NCBI GenBank assembly: GCA_029961685.1
Contig: JARWKL010000004.1
Location: 33,090,294-33,154,293, forward strand
Origin: Aristolochia californica
Lineage: Eukaryota > Streptophyta > Magnoliopsida > Piperales > Aristolochiaceae
DNA length: 64,000 nt
Direction of reading: 5' to 3'
Position 1 is the stretch's first letter, and each line of letters starts with the position of its first letter. The notes under the pieces were generated by a model, which saw nothing but the letters and a program-made list of their open reading frames with translations, did not search any database and was not told the DNA's origin. This document shows positions 43,528-53,361 of this stretch, piece by piece. The position numbers and the translations under genes are program-made.

Positions 43528-43905
43528 TGTTAGGCTCTCTAGCCATGGATCGAGTCACCCGGCGATCTCCTCTAGCTTCCAGATTGAATGATGAGGAAGG
43601 GAAGGATTTGGGGTTCTTGGAACGCCCAATGGTGAAGGACGTGAGCCTTGAAAGGAGCTCTCACGTTAGGCCTCTTTTGAGAGAGAACCTGATCTCATTT
43701 AGACTAATACTCAATGCTTACCTTCTCATTCATCTTACGCCCTTATATAGGGAATTAGGGAAAACATGCCAAAGGCCATAAGTTCTACAAATTACAAATA
43801 AACCCCTAATAATTACAAATAAACCCCAATCTATCCTCTCTAGATGTTATGGAGTCCATAACATCACTCCCCTCCTAGAGAACGAGCTTGTCCTCAAGCT
43901 CGAAT
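43528..43905 (-). repeat. 3' LTR and polypurine tract of cargo element Q
   Basis: The LTR starts TGTTAGGCTCTCTAGCC. Read on the minus strand its end encodes RRVTRSMAREPN, the same peptide as in the autonomous Gypsy LTRs. In the other LTR (46889-47197) this outer half is replaced by a different sequence starting TGTTACGCCCCAG. Confidence 0.88.
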
Positions 43906-44026
43906 GTAGGTCTACTTGCCCGTGCCGATGTCTAGATCCCTGCATGCCCAGTGTCAACCGCGAGATTGGAGGCAATCCTCTGGACTACAAAACTAGAGCA
44001 TCAAACCAGAGGAGCAAAAATTCACT

Positions 44027-46864
44027 CTAGAAAATGAACTCTGAACTGCATAAATGGTCAAGCTTGTCAGGGGGCAAATTGATCTTTGATTTTCTGAGGA
44101 CGTGGTGAACGCCCTCAACACTAATGAAACCTCCTTCACCACTTTGATCTTGTGCATCAAACGCCCTCCAGAGTAGAGATTCCCGCTGCTCCAATTCATT
44201 TTCATCGTGCACGGAGAGATGCAGGGCCAACAACACCGTATAGTGGGATTCACGGCCAACAACCCAGAGGTGCCACCTGGGGCATTTCAGGAGCTGCCCA
44301 ACCTTGCAGAATTTCAGAGAGTCCAACAGACTAAGGAATCCAACCTCCATACTTGTTGGTATTCCATTCAGAGACATGCCAACTCCTAGATCCATACGGC
44401 TATCAAACACATTTGGAACACCTCGACCACAGAGCAGTAGGTTCACAATTTCCTGGGAAGCAGATAGAAGAAACAGCAGTGCCCCCCAAACGACTTTGGA
44501 AATGAGAAGCACAGATTTAAGGGGATGAAATGTCTCTATTCTCAGAGTGACAACATTCACTAGTAACACTTTCTGTAAGTATGAAGCTGAGTCAATTTGA
44601 AAACCGGCCAAGTTTGTAACCTGTGTCTCAAGTGCTGCCTCCCCTGCCCTGTTAATCTTTGTTGCAGGTAGTGCAGGATAAAATTTTATGGGAGTTGCAG
44701 CAACATGTGCAAAAGAACCTATCCGACCTTTCTTCTTCCTTGCCTGTGCAGGAATGCTTCCAAGCTCACTTGCTGCACAATGGCTATAACCAGCCACCTT
44801 GAACTGTACTCCTTCGAGCCACTTGCAAACTGGTAAAGATGCGTCCCCCAAATGTTCAACATATTGAGTCTGCCGGATCCATGTTGGCTTTAGAATCATG
44901 CAAACCTTTTCAAGAACCAGGATGACAGTTTTAGCATCATCTGCATGCATCCACAGGAAGAAAAGTGGCATTATGTCCACTCCCAATAGAAACTCACAAC
45001 GGATGTTTTCCGCCAACCCACCTTCTGGACAGCTATACAATGTGTCGGATAATTCTCGGAAGGCCCTTGCTGAAGACGCCAGTCTAGCACAACAAAGGCA
45101 GAAGTCCCTTATTTCACTGTGGAGCAAGCTGTCAATGTTTTCAGCAATCAATGAGGAGTCTTGCTGGGGGAAGAGAGATTCTAGCACTGATTGACGTGGA
45201 AAATTTGGACTTTCTGGCACATTGATACTGGTCTTTGAAAGGGATTTTGTTACTAGATCATCTAGAGAGAAATTGAAAACCTCATTTCGCCAGTGGTGCA
45301 TCTCATCACGGGTCAAGATCGCATGAACCTTAGTGCGATAGCCACCTATGTCAGGTCCAAACATAAGGCTGTATGGAGGCTCTCCACCAAAGTTCTTTTG
45401 ATCCACATCCCTGCTTAACAACTGCCGGTAGGCAGCACAATCCAGCTGCTGCTCGTGGTTGACAAAAATTTGAACATCACCACTGCTGTTCCCATAAAGA
45501 AAATGTTTTGGAACATGTGATTGAACACACTGCCCTGCTTGAGTGGCTTGCAAAACACACGTCAACAACTGATCTCTGGGTAGTCGCACATGATCAACCC
45601 TCAGGATACCATTATCCATGGTATTGTAAGCTTCATTTCCAAATTGTCTCCTCTTATCACCAATTGTACTACCTGGAAGAGGGGATTGAATTTCCAAACT
45701 TTGTAGTTGCACAAGAAAACCATTCACTCCATGCTCTTGTCCATCGCCGAGTAGCTGAGCATAGAGAATAGCTTGTGTGGAAACTTTACCCAAGCCACTG
45801 TGCTCATCAACAGAGAAATAGACCCTTCCCCAAAAAAACTTGAGCATCACAAAAAGCACAAATAAATACAGGACAAGCACACTGGTCTCAGCAGTTGAAA
45901 AAATACAGAGCTTCACATTCTCTCGTGGACAACGAATAGACGCACTGGTGGTGTGCGCAGCAGCAGAACAACCAAGCCACCAAAAATATTTCAGAGGTCC
46001 CCAAAAAAGAAATTTAATGGAGCCCGACATCCTCCCAAAAATTTGATCTCGACTTGCATAGACCCAAGCCGAAATTCCTGCATTTGGGCATTGGTTCGTG
46101 GCTTCCAGAAACAGAGAGCATTCGTTCCCGATTTCCGAGCAGCGTTGCTGCTGCCCAGCACCCTGGAGGCACTTCAACCGCATGGAACCACAGATTTGAA
46201 CTAAAAATAGATGGCGTTTCAAACTCTTACCCAAAAATTCATTGGATATGGTTCCCCGTTGGGTTTCTGAGGGCAAGATCGAGGCTGAGAATGACATTCC
46301 GGAAGCCAGTGCCCACCGGATTTGATTTCGATGGCGCTGAAGGAGCCTCCTCCGGGTCCGATGGCGAAAGGCAAACCTGCGCTGATGTGGTGAATATGGC
46401 TGGCGCTCAGTGGCCCGTTCTGGAGGAATTTGTGCCCCATAAAGTGTCAATTCAGCCAGTGTCGTGGTTTGCGTCGCCGGTGGAAGGTGTATGGCTTCGT
46501 GGGAGACAGGGGTGGGGAAAAACCCCTTTGATGTGCACGATTTTGGGTCGCCGCCGTCTGATGTCCCGGTCGAAATAGCCATCGGAATATTTTCCGTTTG
46601 TAGATTTGGATGGGGTTCCACTCGCCGTGAGTCATGTTGGTGTGCTTCGGCTGGGGAACAGGACGCTGTGTTTAATTTTTCCGGGCGGTGGTCTGTTTTC
46701 CTGTCCGAGACGGCTTCTCGAGAGAATGCCTCTCGATACTCCGTTGATAGCCAATATTTCACCCAAGAGGCACGCCATTTCTGTATCTCTTCCGCTGCCA
46801 TGCCTGCTGCAGCCATTTCTCCGATTTGTCTGTGCATCGCCAACCATGGGTCTTCGTGGCACAT
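44027..46864 (-). CDS. Chimeric cargo protein of element Q (leader - ACX - CRT - X - MINDY, 945 aa)
   Basis: This is one uninterrupted 945-codon frame. Residues 1-356 are the leader shared with element P, with a hydrophobic stretch at about 327-345. Residues 357-458 match acyl-CoA oxidase 1 ([30 protein letters not shown]). Residues 462-519 match calreticulin (DVDQKNFGGEPPYSLMFGPD, VHAILTRDE). Residues 530-709 are an unidentified module, perhaps an ARM-repeat protein. Residues about 752-945 match plant MINDY-3/4-type deubiquitinases (SASQEIVNLLLCG, FLSLLDSLKFCKVGQLLKCP, GRESHYTVLLAL, AFDAQDQSGEGGFISVEG). The His of ESHYTVL is present but the N-terminal catalytic Cys region was not captured, so deubiquitination is unlikely. 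ATG 46864 lies 25 bases inside the LTR boundary. Expression is unproven. Confidence 0.85.
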   Translation of the reverse strand: MCHEDPWLAMHRQIGEMAAAGMAAEEIQKWRASWVKYWLSTEYREAFSREAVSDRKTDHRPEKLNTASCSPAEAHQHDSRRVEPHPNLQTENIPMAISTGTSDGGDPKSCTSKGFFPTPVSHEAIHLPPATQTTTLAELTLYGAQIPPERATERQPYSPHQRRFAFRHRTRRRLLQRHRNQIRWALASGMSFSASILPSETQRGTISNEFLGKSLKRHLFLVQICGSMRLKCLQGAGQQQRCSEIGNECSLFLEATNQCPNAGISAWVYASRDQIFGRMSGSIKFLFWGPLKYFWWLGCSAAAHTTSASIRCPRENVKLCIFSTAETSVLVLYLFVLFVMLKFFWGRVYFSVDEHSGLGKVSTQAILYAQLLGDGQEHGVNGFLVQLQSLEIQSPLPGSTIGDKRRQFGNEAYNTMDNGILRVDHVRLPRDQLLTCVLQATQAGQCVQSHVPKHFLYGNSSGDVQIFVNHEQQLDCAAYRQLLSRDVDQKNFGGEPPYSLMFGPDIGGYRTKVHAILTRDEMHHWRNEVFNFSLDDLVTKSLSKTSINVPESPNFPRQSVLESLFPQQDSSLIAENIDSLLHSEIRDFCLCCARLASSARAFRELSDTLYSCPEGGLAENIRCEFLLGVDIMPLFFLWMHADDAKTVILVLEKVCMILKPTWIRQTQYVEHLGDASLPVCKWLEGVQFKVAGYSHCAASELGSIPAQARKKKGRIGSFAHVAATPIKFYPALPATKINRAGEAALETQVTNLAGFQIDSASYLQKVLLVNVVTLRIETFHPLKSVLLISKVVWGALLFLLSASQEIVNLLLCGRGVPNVFDSRMDLGVGMSLNGIPTSMEVGFLSLLDSLKFCKVGQLLKCPRWHLWVVGRESHYTVLLALHLSVHDENELEQRESLLWRAFDAQDQSGEGGFISVEGVHHVLRKSKINLPPDKLDHLCSSEFIF

Positions 46865-47197
46865 CGTGTTCCTGCTCTGATACCAAGATGTTACGCCCCA
46901 GATCTAACACACGATGAAGACGATGAATAGGGAGGATTGTTCTGATGTTTTGAGCCTTCGAAGGGAGCTCAACCCTGGACCTCAAAGGGAGAATCCGACC
47001 TAGACCTCAGAGGGGAGAATCTGACCTGATTACAACTAATTAATTCAATGCTTACCTTCTCATTCATCTTACGCCCTTATATAGGGAATTAGGGAAAACA
47101 TGCCAAAGGCCATAAGTTCTACAAATTACAAATAAACCCCTAATAATTACAAATAAACCCCAATCTATCCTCTCTAGATGTTATGGAGTCCATAACA
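46865..47197 (-). repeat. 5' LTR and PBS of cargo element Q
   Basis: The LTR is 46889-47197 and ends CCATAACA before TSD CACCG. Read on the minus strand a frame crosses from the LTR through the PBS (LGRNILVSEQEHD). The 945-codon frame uses a different phase beginning just after the PBS, consistent with a small deletion of the leader relative to element P. Confidence 0.88.
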
Positions 47198-47253
47198 CAC
47201 CGCTGTGACTAGTTCTTTTATAATCAAAGAATGCATGCTGATGATCTGGTCCA
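47198..47253 (+). pseudogene. Gypsy-G capsid fragment between two insertions
   Basis: Fifty-six bases encode the continuation of the capsid domain (FFYNQRMHADDLVH), with one stop. It is bounded on the left by element Q's TSD CACCG and on the right by Gypsy-H's TSD GTCCA (47249-47253). Confidence 0.85.
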
Positions 47254-48143
47254 TGTTACGGTCCCGGGTCTTGGATCGAGTAACACAGCGTGGGAGTTGT
47301 GAATCCAGCACTGGTGCTGAGTTGCTGGACTCGGTAAGGAGGTTTAAAGATCCCTTGTTTGGGTACTCTTCCACCAGTGATTAGTCTCCCTTTTTATGAT
47401 CTCATTCTAGTGCTAAAGTTATAGCTAGAATGGAAGTAATTCAGGTGGAGAGAGAATGGAGGAATACCTGTTCTTGCTCATGTTAATTAGGGTTCCAACC
47501 CTGATTTGATGCAGCTCATTCTTGGACTTGAAGGCCTAGCTTGGGGGGGGCAGCCTTGGCTCACGTTGATTGCTGTCCTTGCTCTATTTCCGTGATGAAT
47601 TCCCAACAAGAAGAGTTGTTCTAACCCTTCACGTGAAAGAACCAGAATTCTTCCTCTTTTGCTGCTCGACAAGATGGAAATTGATCCCAAATTGTTGTTG
47701 ACACTGGTGATGAGAGAAGATTCTCTCTTTGGGCTCATAAAAGAGGCAAGAAGCTCCTCTTCTTAGTATGGATGATGAGGGATGAATTTGGTGAAGATGG
47801 ATGGCAATGGAGGGTGAAGGATAGGTTGGATTTTTGGAGTAAACCCTAAACTCGAGATCAAGAGGTAATCTCAACCTATTTAGACTAGGTTATTCTAAAA
47901 TCTCAAAGCTTACCTATTTCATTCATACCTTTCCCTTAAATAGGTCACGTCAAGGATTTTTAGGGTTAGGGTTACAATAATTCCCCATAATACCCTTACA
48001 TATAAAGTAATTAGAAATAACTCCTACTTAAAACAATATAAGAAATAAATCCTACTCAAAGAAATATAACAATTAAATCCTATTGAGTGAGTTGTTGTTG
48101 TCTTCTTCGTTGTGTGACTCGGTGTGCTATTGAGTCCACAACA
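47254..48143 (-). repeat. 3' LTR of Gypsy-H
   Basis: It starts TGTTACGGTCCCGGG and ends GAGTCCACAACA. On the minus strand the integrase frame passes through the polypurine tract into this LTR and ends there (ADVVDSIAHRVTQRRRQQQ). At the outer end the minus strand encodes CVTRSKTRDRN, a form of the LTR-borne gag start. Confidence 0.9.
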
Positions 48144-49640
48144 TCTGCCTCCCCATGGAGAAAGATCGTGTCCTCAAGCTCAAAAGCTGGGTAGACTTGT
48201 TTGAAGATGTCCACATGTTCCCATGTTGCAGCGTCGGGGTTAGTGTCCGTCCACTGAACGAGAATCTCCCAATGGTCATTGGTCACCCACAGGCGTAACA
48301 CCGCAGCTGGGTTAAGAATAACCTCGCAATTATCAACCGGTGGTAGGAATGGAATGGATGTAGATTGTGCTCCGAAATGCGGCTTCAAAAGAGAGACATG
48401 AAACACATCGCGAATTCTGGCTGTATCCGGTAATTTGAGCTGATAGGCAACTGGTCCCACACGTCGAAGAATGGGAAACGACCCGAAAAATCTGGGTGAG
48501 AGCTTATGATGTGGAGGTCTCGCAAGAGACTGCTGATGGTAGGGCTGGAGCCGTAGCCACACATACTCCCCAACCTCAAAAGAGACCTCACAGTGGCCTC
48601 TGTGGTTGACATCCTTCATCCGAGCTTGGGCGCGTTGTAGTTGTTCTGTGATATTCTGTAGCAGCAGATCCCGGTCTATGAGTGCCTGATTAATCGCATC
48701 CACGCGGGTGGACCCTGGGTTGTACGAGAGAAAGGCGAGGTGGATCCCGGCCATATATAACCCGGAAAGCAGTGGATTGCAAGGCAGAGTGGAACGAAGT
48801 GTTGTAACAGTATTCGGCCCACGGCAGCCATTGAACCCATTACTGCGGATGATCCCCCACCAAGCACCGTAGATACATCTCGATGGTGTGGTTCAACACC
48901 TCAGTCTGCCCGTCTGTCTGTGGATGATAGGCGGAGGAGAACTTCAATTCGTCCCACTCAAGCAAAATAGTTCCCGCCAAAAGGTACTTGTGAAAACTGT
49001 ATCTTTGTCACTCACAATAGATTTTGGAATGCCATGTAAGCCAACTATCTGCTCTAGGAAAGTTTGAGCAACCCGTGTTGCTGTATACGAATGAGCCATT
49101 GGTATAAAATGTCCATACTTGGAGAATCTATCAACCACTACGGAAAGTACGGATTTGCCGGCGGATAGGGGTAGGCCTTCCACAAAATCCATTGAAATAT
49201 CGGCCCAAACCTGCGTAGGAAGGGCCAGAGGCTGGAGAAGACCGGTTGGACTTTCAAGTGCTCGGCTTTGTTGCACTGGCATACTTGACAGTCGCCCACA
49301 TAAGTTGCAATAGAAGGTTTCATGGCTTGCTAGTAAAAATCAGCTCGAATTCTGTGCAAGGTCTTCTGGATCCCCTCGTGTGTACTGTCATGGTAGGTCG
49401 AGAGAATAGCTGGAATCAACTTGGACTCAGGTGGAAGGAAAATCCCCTGCTTGTAATAAATAAGTAAATCCTGGATGGACCACTTCAAATTCATTGTCCC
49501 TTCTGAGATCTTCTGATACAGTTCCTGCAATGCAAGGTTAGTGGCATGTGCGTCTCGCACCAAGTCCAGAATGAGAAATCTCGGCTAGCTGATAGAATAG
49601 ACTAACTGCTGATCTTCAAAACACCATGACAAGGTGTCTG
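48080..49640 (-). pseudogene. pol: Gypsy-H integrase and chromodomain
   Basis: The HHCC region reads YHDSTHEGIQKTLHRIRADF (49330-49563) and YVGDCQVCQCNKAE in the next frame. The core (48944-49282) has [34 protein letters not shown] and [19 protein letters not shown]. The glutamate helix is in another frame near 48880-48930. The C-terminal frame (48080-48754) reads FEVGEYVWLRLQPYHQQS, IRDVFHVSLLKPHFG and a chromodomain-like WEILVQWTDTNPDAATWEHV. Frameshifts separate the three parts. Confidence 0.9.
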
Positions 49641-50929
49641 CCGCCTTATTTTATCTCCCCACACGATACTCCACTAAGAAGTCAAACTCCAACAACTTAC
49701 TGATCCAGTGCTGCAGTGGCGATGTCGTCAAATGCTATTCTAATAGGAATTTAAGGCTGTAGTGATCCGTGTGTATGAGAAAAGCCCGGCCCCAGAGATA
49801 AGGCCTTCAATGTTGAACCATTTTGGCCAACCCAATCAAGTCGCGCTCATAGGTTGCCAGCTTGTGATGACAGACTGCCAACTGTTTGCTAAAATACGCA
49901 ATAGGATGGCCCAACTGCTGTAAAACAGCCCCAATACCCACGCCCATAGCGTCACACTCTACCACAAACAATTCGTCAAAGTTGGGAAGTTGTAATACTG
50001 GCGCGGATGCAAGGGCAGCTTTGAGTGCCGCAAATGACGTGGTGGCCCCTTCATTCCAAATAAAGGAATTTTTCTTGAGTAGACTCGTCAATGGTGCTGC
50101 CACTGGCCCCATAGTTTTGAATAAATTTTCTGTAGTAGCCCGCAAGGCCCAAAAAACCCCGTAATGCAGAACATGACTGTGGCTGCGGCCACTCGTGAAT
50201 AGCTCGGATCTTCTCGGGATCCACCATAACCCCCTCATGTGAGATAATGTGTCCCAGATACCCCACATGTGAAGCCGCAAAAGAACACTTGGAATGTTTC
50301 AAATAGAGCTGATGTGCTCTTAACAAGTCGAAAACAATCCTCAAGTGTGCCAAGCGCTCCTCAACTGACTTGCTATATATCAAAATATCATCCAAAAATA
50401 CAAGAACAAATTTTCGAAGATAGGGGCTAAATACCTCGTTCATCAAAGCTTGAAAAGTGGAGGGTGCATTGGATAACCCGAACGACATGACGACGAACTC
50501 AAAGTGGCCATGGTGCGTGCGGAACGCCATCTTCTCGATATCAGAGGGGTGCATCCGGACCTAATGGTATCCCGAATGGAGGTCGAGTTTAGTGAATAAC
50601 CACGACCCATGTAACTCATCCAGGAGCTCATCCACTACCGGAATCGGGAACTTGTCTTTTACTGTCTGCACGTTCAACTCTCGATAATCCACGCAGAACC
50701 TCCATGTCCCATCATGTTTCTTCACAAGTAAGACAGGTGAAGAGAACGGGGAGTGGCTGGGACGAATAAGACCCTGTTTCAACATCTCATGGCACTGACG
50801 CTCTATCTCGTCCTTCTGAAGGTGTGGGTAACGGTATGGTCGTACGACCACTACCTCAGAACCTGGTTTCATACAGATCCTGTGGTCATAGTGCCTCATG
50901 GGAGGCAACCCTGAAAGCTTATATACCAA
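49641..50929 (-). pseudogene. pol: Gypsy-H reverse transcriptase and RNase H
   Basis: Reverse transcriptase reads [51 protein letters not shown] (50561-50929), then after one stop FRTHHGHFEFVVMSFGLSNA and the catalytic VFLDDILIYSKS (50051-50554). RNase H is in the next frame (49807-50280): LFVVECDAMGVGIGAVLQQL, YERDLIGLAKMVQH. The start is replaced by TRIM sequence at 50930. Confidence 0.92.
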
Positions 50930-51149
50930 ATGTTAAGCACCTAGCCAAAACTACCCAAAAGACCGGCCTATTAGGAGCGAAGGGCATATGTACTTAACCC
51001 AGGACCATAACAGTACACCCCGCCCTCCCAAGCCGACGACCACGACGGCATTAACACAATGACGAGAGCCTTTGGGGAATGTCCTAGGATTGCAGTCGCC
51101 CGCGCACACGTGGAGTCAAACTCGAGACGTAGCGCCTACTCTGATACCA
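50930..51149 (-). mobile_element. TRIM fused to Gypsy-H at the primer binding site
   Basis: A minus-oriented TRIM LTR of 82 bp (50932-51013, TGTTAAGCACC to CCATAACA) is followed by TRIM internal sequence to the PBS complement CTCTGATACCA (51139-51149). The TRIM's other LTR should come next, but the Gypsy-H 5' LTR starts instead at 51153. The two element types are therefore joined at their common initiator tRNA-Met PBS. A PBS-like TATACCAAA also stands just left of 50932. Confidence 0.85.
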
Positions 51150-51152
51150 AGT

Positions 51153-52035
51153 TGTTACGGTCCCGGGTCATGGATCGAGTAACATGGCGTGGGAGTTGTG
51201 AATCTAGCACTGGTGCTGAGTTGCTGGTCTCGATAAGGAGAGTTAATGATCCCTTCTTTGGGATCACTTTTTATGATCTCATTTTAGTGCTAAAGTTATA
51301 GCTAGAATGGAAGTAATTCAGGTGTAGAGAGAATGGAGGAATACCTGTTCTTGCTCACGTTAATCAGGGTTTCAACCCTGATTTGATGCAGCTCGTTCTA
51401 GGACTTGAAGGCCTAGCTTGGGGGGGGGGGGGGGGGGGGGGCAGCCTTGGCTCATGTTGATGGTTGTCCTTGCTCTGTTTCTGTGATGAATTCCCAGCAA
51501 GAAGAGTTTTTCTAACCCTTCACGTGAAAGAACCAGAATTCTTCCTCTTTTGCTGCTCGTCAAGATGTAAATTGATCCCAACTTGTTGTTGACGCTGGTG
51601 ATGAGAGAAGATCCTCTCTTTGGGCTCGGAAAAGGGGCAGGAAGCTCCTCTTCTTAGTATGGATGATGAGGGATGAATTTGGTTGAAGATGGATGGCAAT
51701 GGAGGGTGAAGGATAGGTTGGATTTTTGGAGTGAACCCTAAACTCGAGATCAAGAGGTAATCTCAACCTGTTTAGACTAGGTTATTCTAAAATCTCAAAG
51801 CTTACCTATTTCATTCATACCTTTCCCTTAAATAGGTCATGTCAAGGAGTGTTTGGGTTAGGGTTACAATAATTCCCCATAATACCCTTACATATAAAGT
51901 AATTAGAAATAACTCCTACTTAAAACAATATAAGAAATAAATTCTACTCAAAGAAATATAAGAATTAAATCCTATTGAGTGAGTTGTTGTTGTCTTCTTC
52001 GTTGTGTGACTCTGTGTGCTATTGAGTCCACAATA
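51153..52035 (-). repeat. 5' LTR of Gypsy-H
   Basis: It matches 47254-48143 closely. It includes a run of about 21 G (51420-51440) where the other copy has 8, an expansion of a mononucleotide tract. It ends CACAATA where CACAACA is expected. On the minus strand, reading out of the LTR, the peptide VTRSMTRDRNNLVSE crosses the LTR end into the PBS. Confidence 0.9.
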
Positions 52036-53361
52036 GTCCACTTAGCTGCCTTCCATATGCTTGATGAAGCGCTCCTTTGGTACCACCAATTTCATTCAAA
52101 GCATCATCTTCATGATTGGGATTTATTGAAAGATTATTTCATGTTGAGGTTTGGCCCTCCTGCATGTAGCAACCCTTTGGGGGACCTGGTGATTTTAAAA
52201 TAGACAGGGACCATTGAGTTGTATCTGAAGCAATTTCAGGAACGCCTAGCCCGAGCCAGTCGATTTGTGCCTCCTACCCAATTTGTTAATTTATTCACTG
52301 CCAGGTTAGTGGAGGCCTTGCGCCTGGAAGTAGAACTACATGTCCCTCAAGATCTGGCACATGCTATGAACCTTGCTCGGACTATTGATACAAAAAATTG
52401 GGTTCTTAAGAAGTCTCTCATACGCCGGCCTGCTCGGCCAAGCAGGGCGCCCACTAGTGCCCCCACATCCTATTCAGCATCACCAAACTATAGGAAAATT
52501 CCAGCACCGTGTGCTGACACTTCTCCTACCACTCCCCCAGCACAATATATCCATCGTCTGTCTAGACCCGAGATGGAACAGAGATGAGCCAAGGGGCTTT
52601 GATACAATTGTGATGAGCAATATGTCCAGTGCCACCAATGCAAATGTTTATTCTGGTTGGAGGTACTAGATGAGGAAGAGGAAGATTCACAGTTGGAAGA
52701 CAGTGTTGAACCCAAACCAGAAGAACCAGCCATTTCCCTCCATGCTATGACAGGCATGCACAACTCCAACACTATGAAAGTCCGTTCCAGATTGCAGCAT
52801 CTCCAGTTACTGGCATTAGTGGATTTAGGCAGTACTCACAATTTCGTTAGCCAGCTAGCCGCGCAACAACTTGGGTTGATGGTTCAAAATAACACAGGCA
52901 TTTCAGTCTCAGTTGCCAATGGGGAAACAATTTCAAGTGCGGGCATTTCTCACTCTACTGCATTTCATATTGAAGAGCACTCATTTGTATTAGATTTTCT
53001 AGTCATTCCACTGGCTGGGTTTGACTTGGTATTGGGTATTAAATGGCTCCAGACGTTGGGGCCGGTATTATGGGATTTCAAGGCGCTCACTATGACATTT
53101 ATGGCTCAACAACATCCTATTACACTTCATGGCACTCATGCTCCCACGCATTGTACTCTTCAGAAAATTAAAGTCTTGGACGCAGATCACTGTAAGTTAA
53201 ATTCCTTAGTTACAGAATTTGGTGACTTATTTCAGACGCCTACTGCACTTCCACCTCTCAGAAATTTTGATCCCCGTATCCCAATGAAATTGGGCACTGA
53301 GCCTGTGGTGGTACTGCCTTACCATTACCCACACTTACAAAAAGATGAAATTGACCGCTAA
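52036..53361 (+). pseudogene. Gypsy-G gag C-terminal part and protease
   Basis: Gag resumes after Gypsy-H with [37 protein letters not shown] (stop), then [19 protein letters not shown] and DLAHAMNLARTIDTKN. The zinc knuckle (near 52590-52650) is frameshifted, YNCDEQYVQCHQCKCLF. The protease frame (52657-53361) has LLALVDLGSTHNFVSQLAA, in which DSG is changed to DLG, and [20 protein letters not shown]. It is inactive. Confidence 0.9.

Larger units (their letters stand above)
43528..47197 (-). mobile_element. Cargo element Q: non-autonomous LTR retrotransposon with an intact chimeric ORF
   Basis: The LTRs are 43528-43863 and 46889-47197, flanked by the perfect TSD CACCG (43523-43527 and 47198-47202). 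PBS complement GCTCTGATACCA is near 46874-46886, and the polypurine tract (GAGCTTGAGGACAAGCTCGT then AGGAGGGGAG) is at 43864-43905, so it is minus-strand. No retroviral enzyme is encoded. The two LTRs agree over their inner (U3) half but differ strongly in the outer half. It inserted into the capsid codons of Gypsy-G. Leader, first cargo modules and LTR core are shared with element P. Confidence 0.93.
47254..52035 (-). mobile_element. Gypsy-H, chromovirus-type element lacking gag and protease
   Basis: The LTRs of about 885 bp are 47254-48143 and 51153-52035, flanked by the perfect TSD GTCCA (47249-47253 and 52036-52040). It reads on the minus strand. The polypurine tract (CCATGGGGAGGCAGA) precedes the 47254-48143 LTR. 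Between PBS (51139-51149) and reverse transcriptase there is TRIM sequence (50932-51138) instead of gag and protease. The family is also represented by the solo LTR at 19714-20593. Confidence 0.92.

Noticed and set aside
44027..46864. A large host gene encoding a multi-domain deubiquitinase
   Set aside because: It lies wholly between LTRs with a PBS, polypurine tract and TSD, and it mixes partial domains from unrelated proteins, so it is retroelement cargo.
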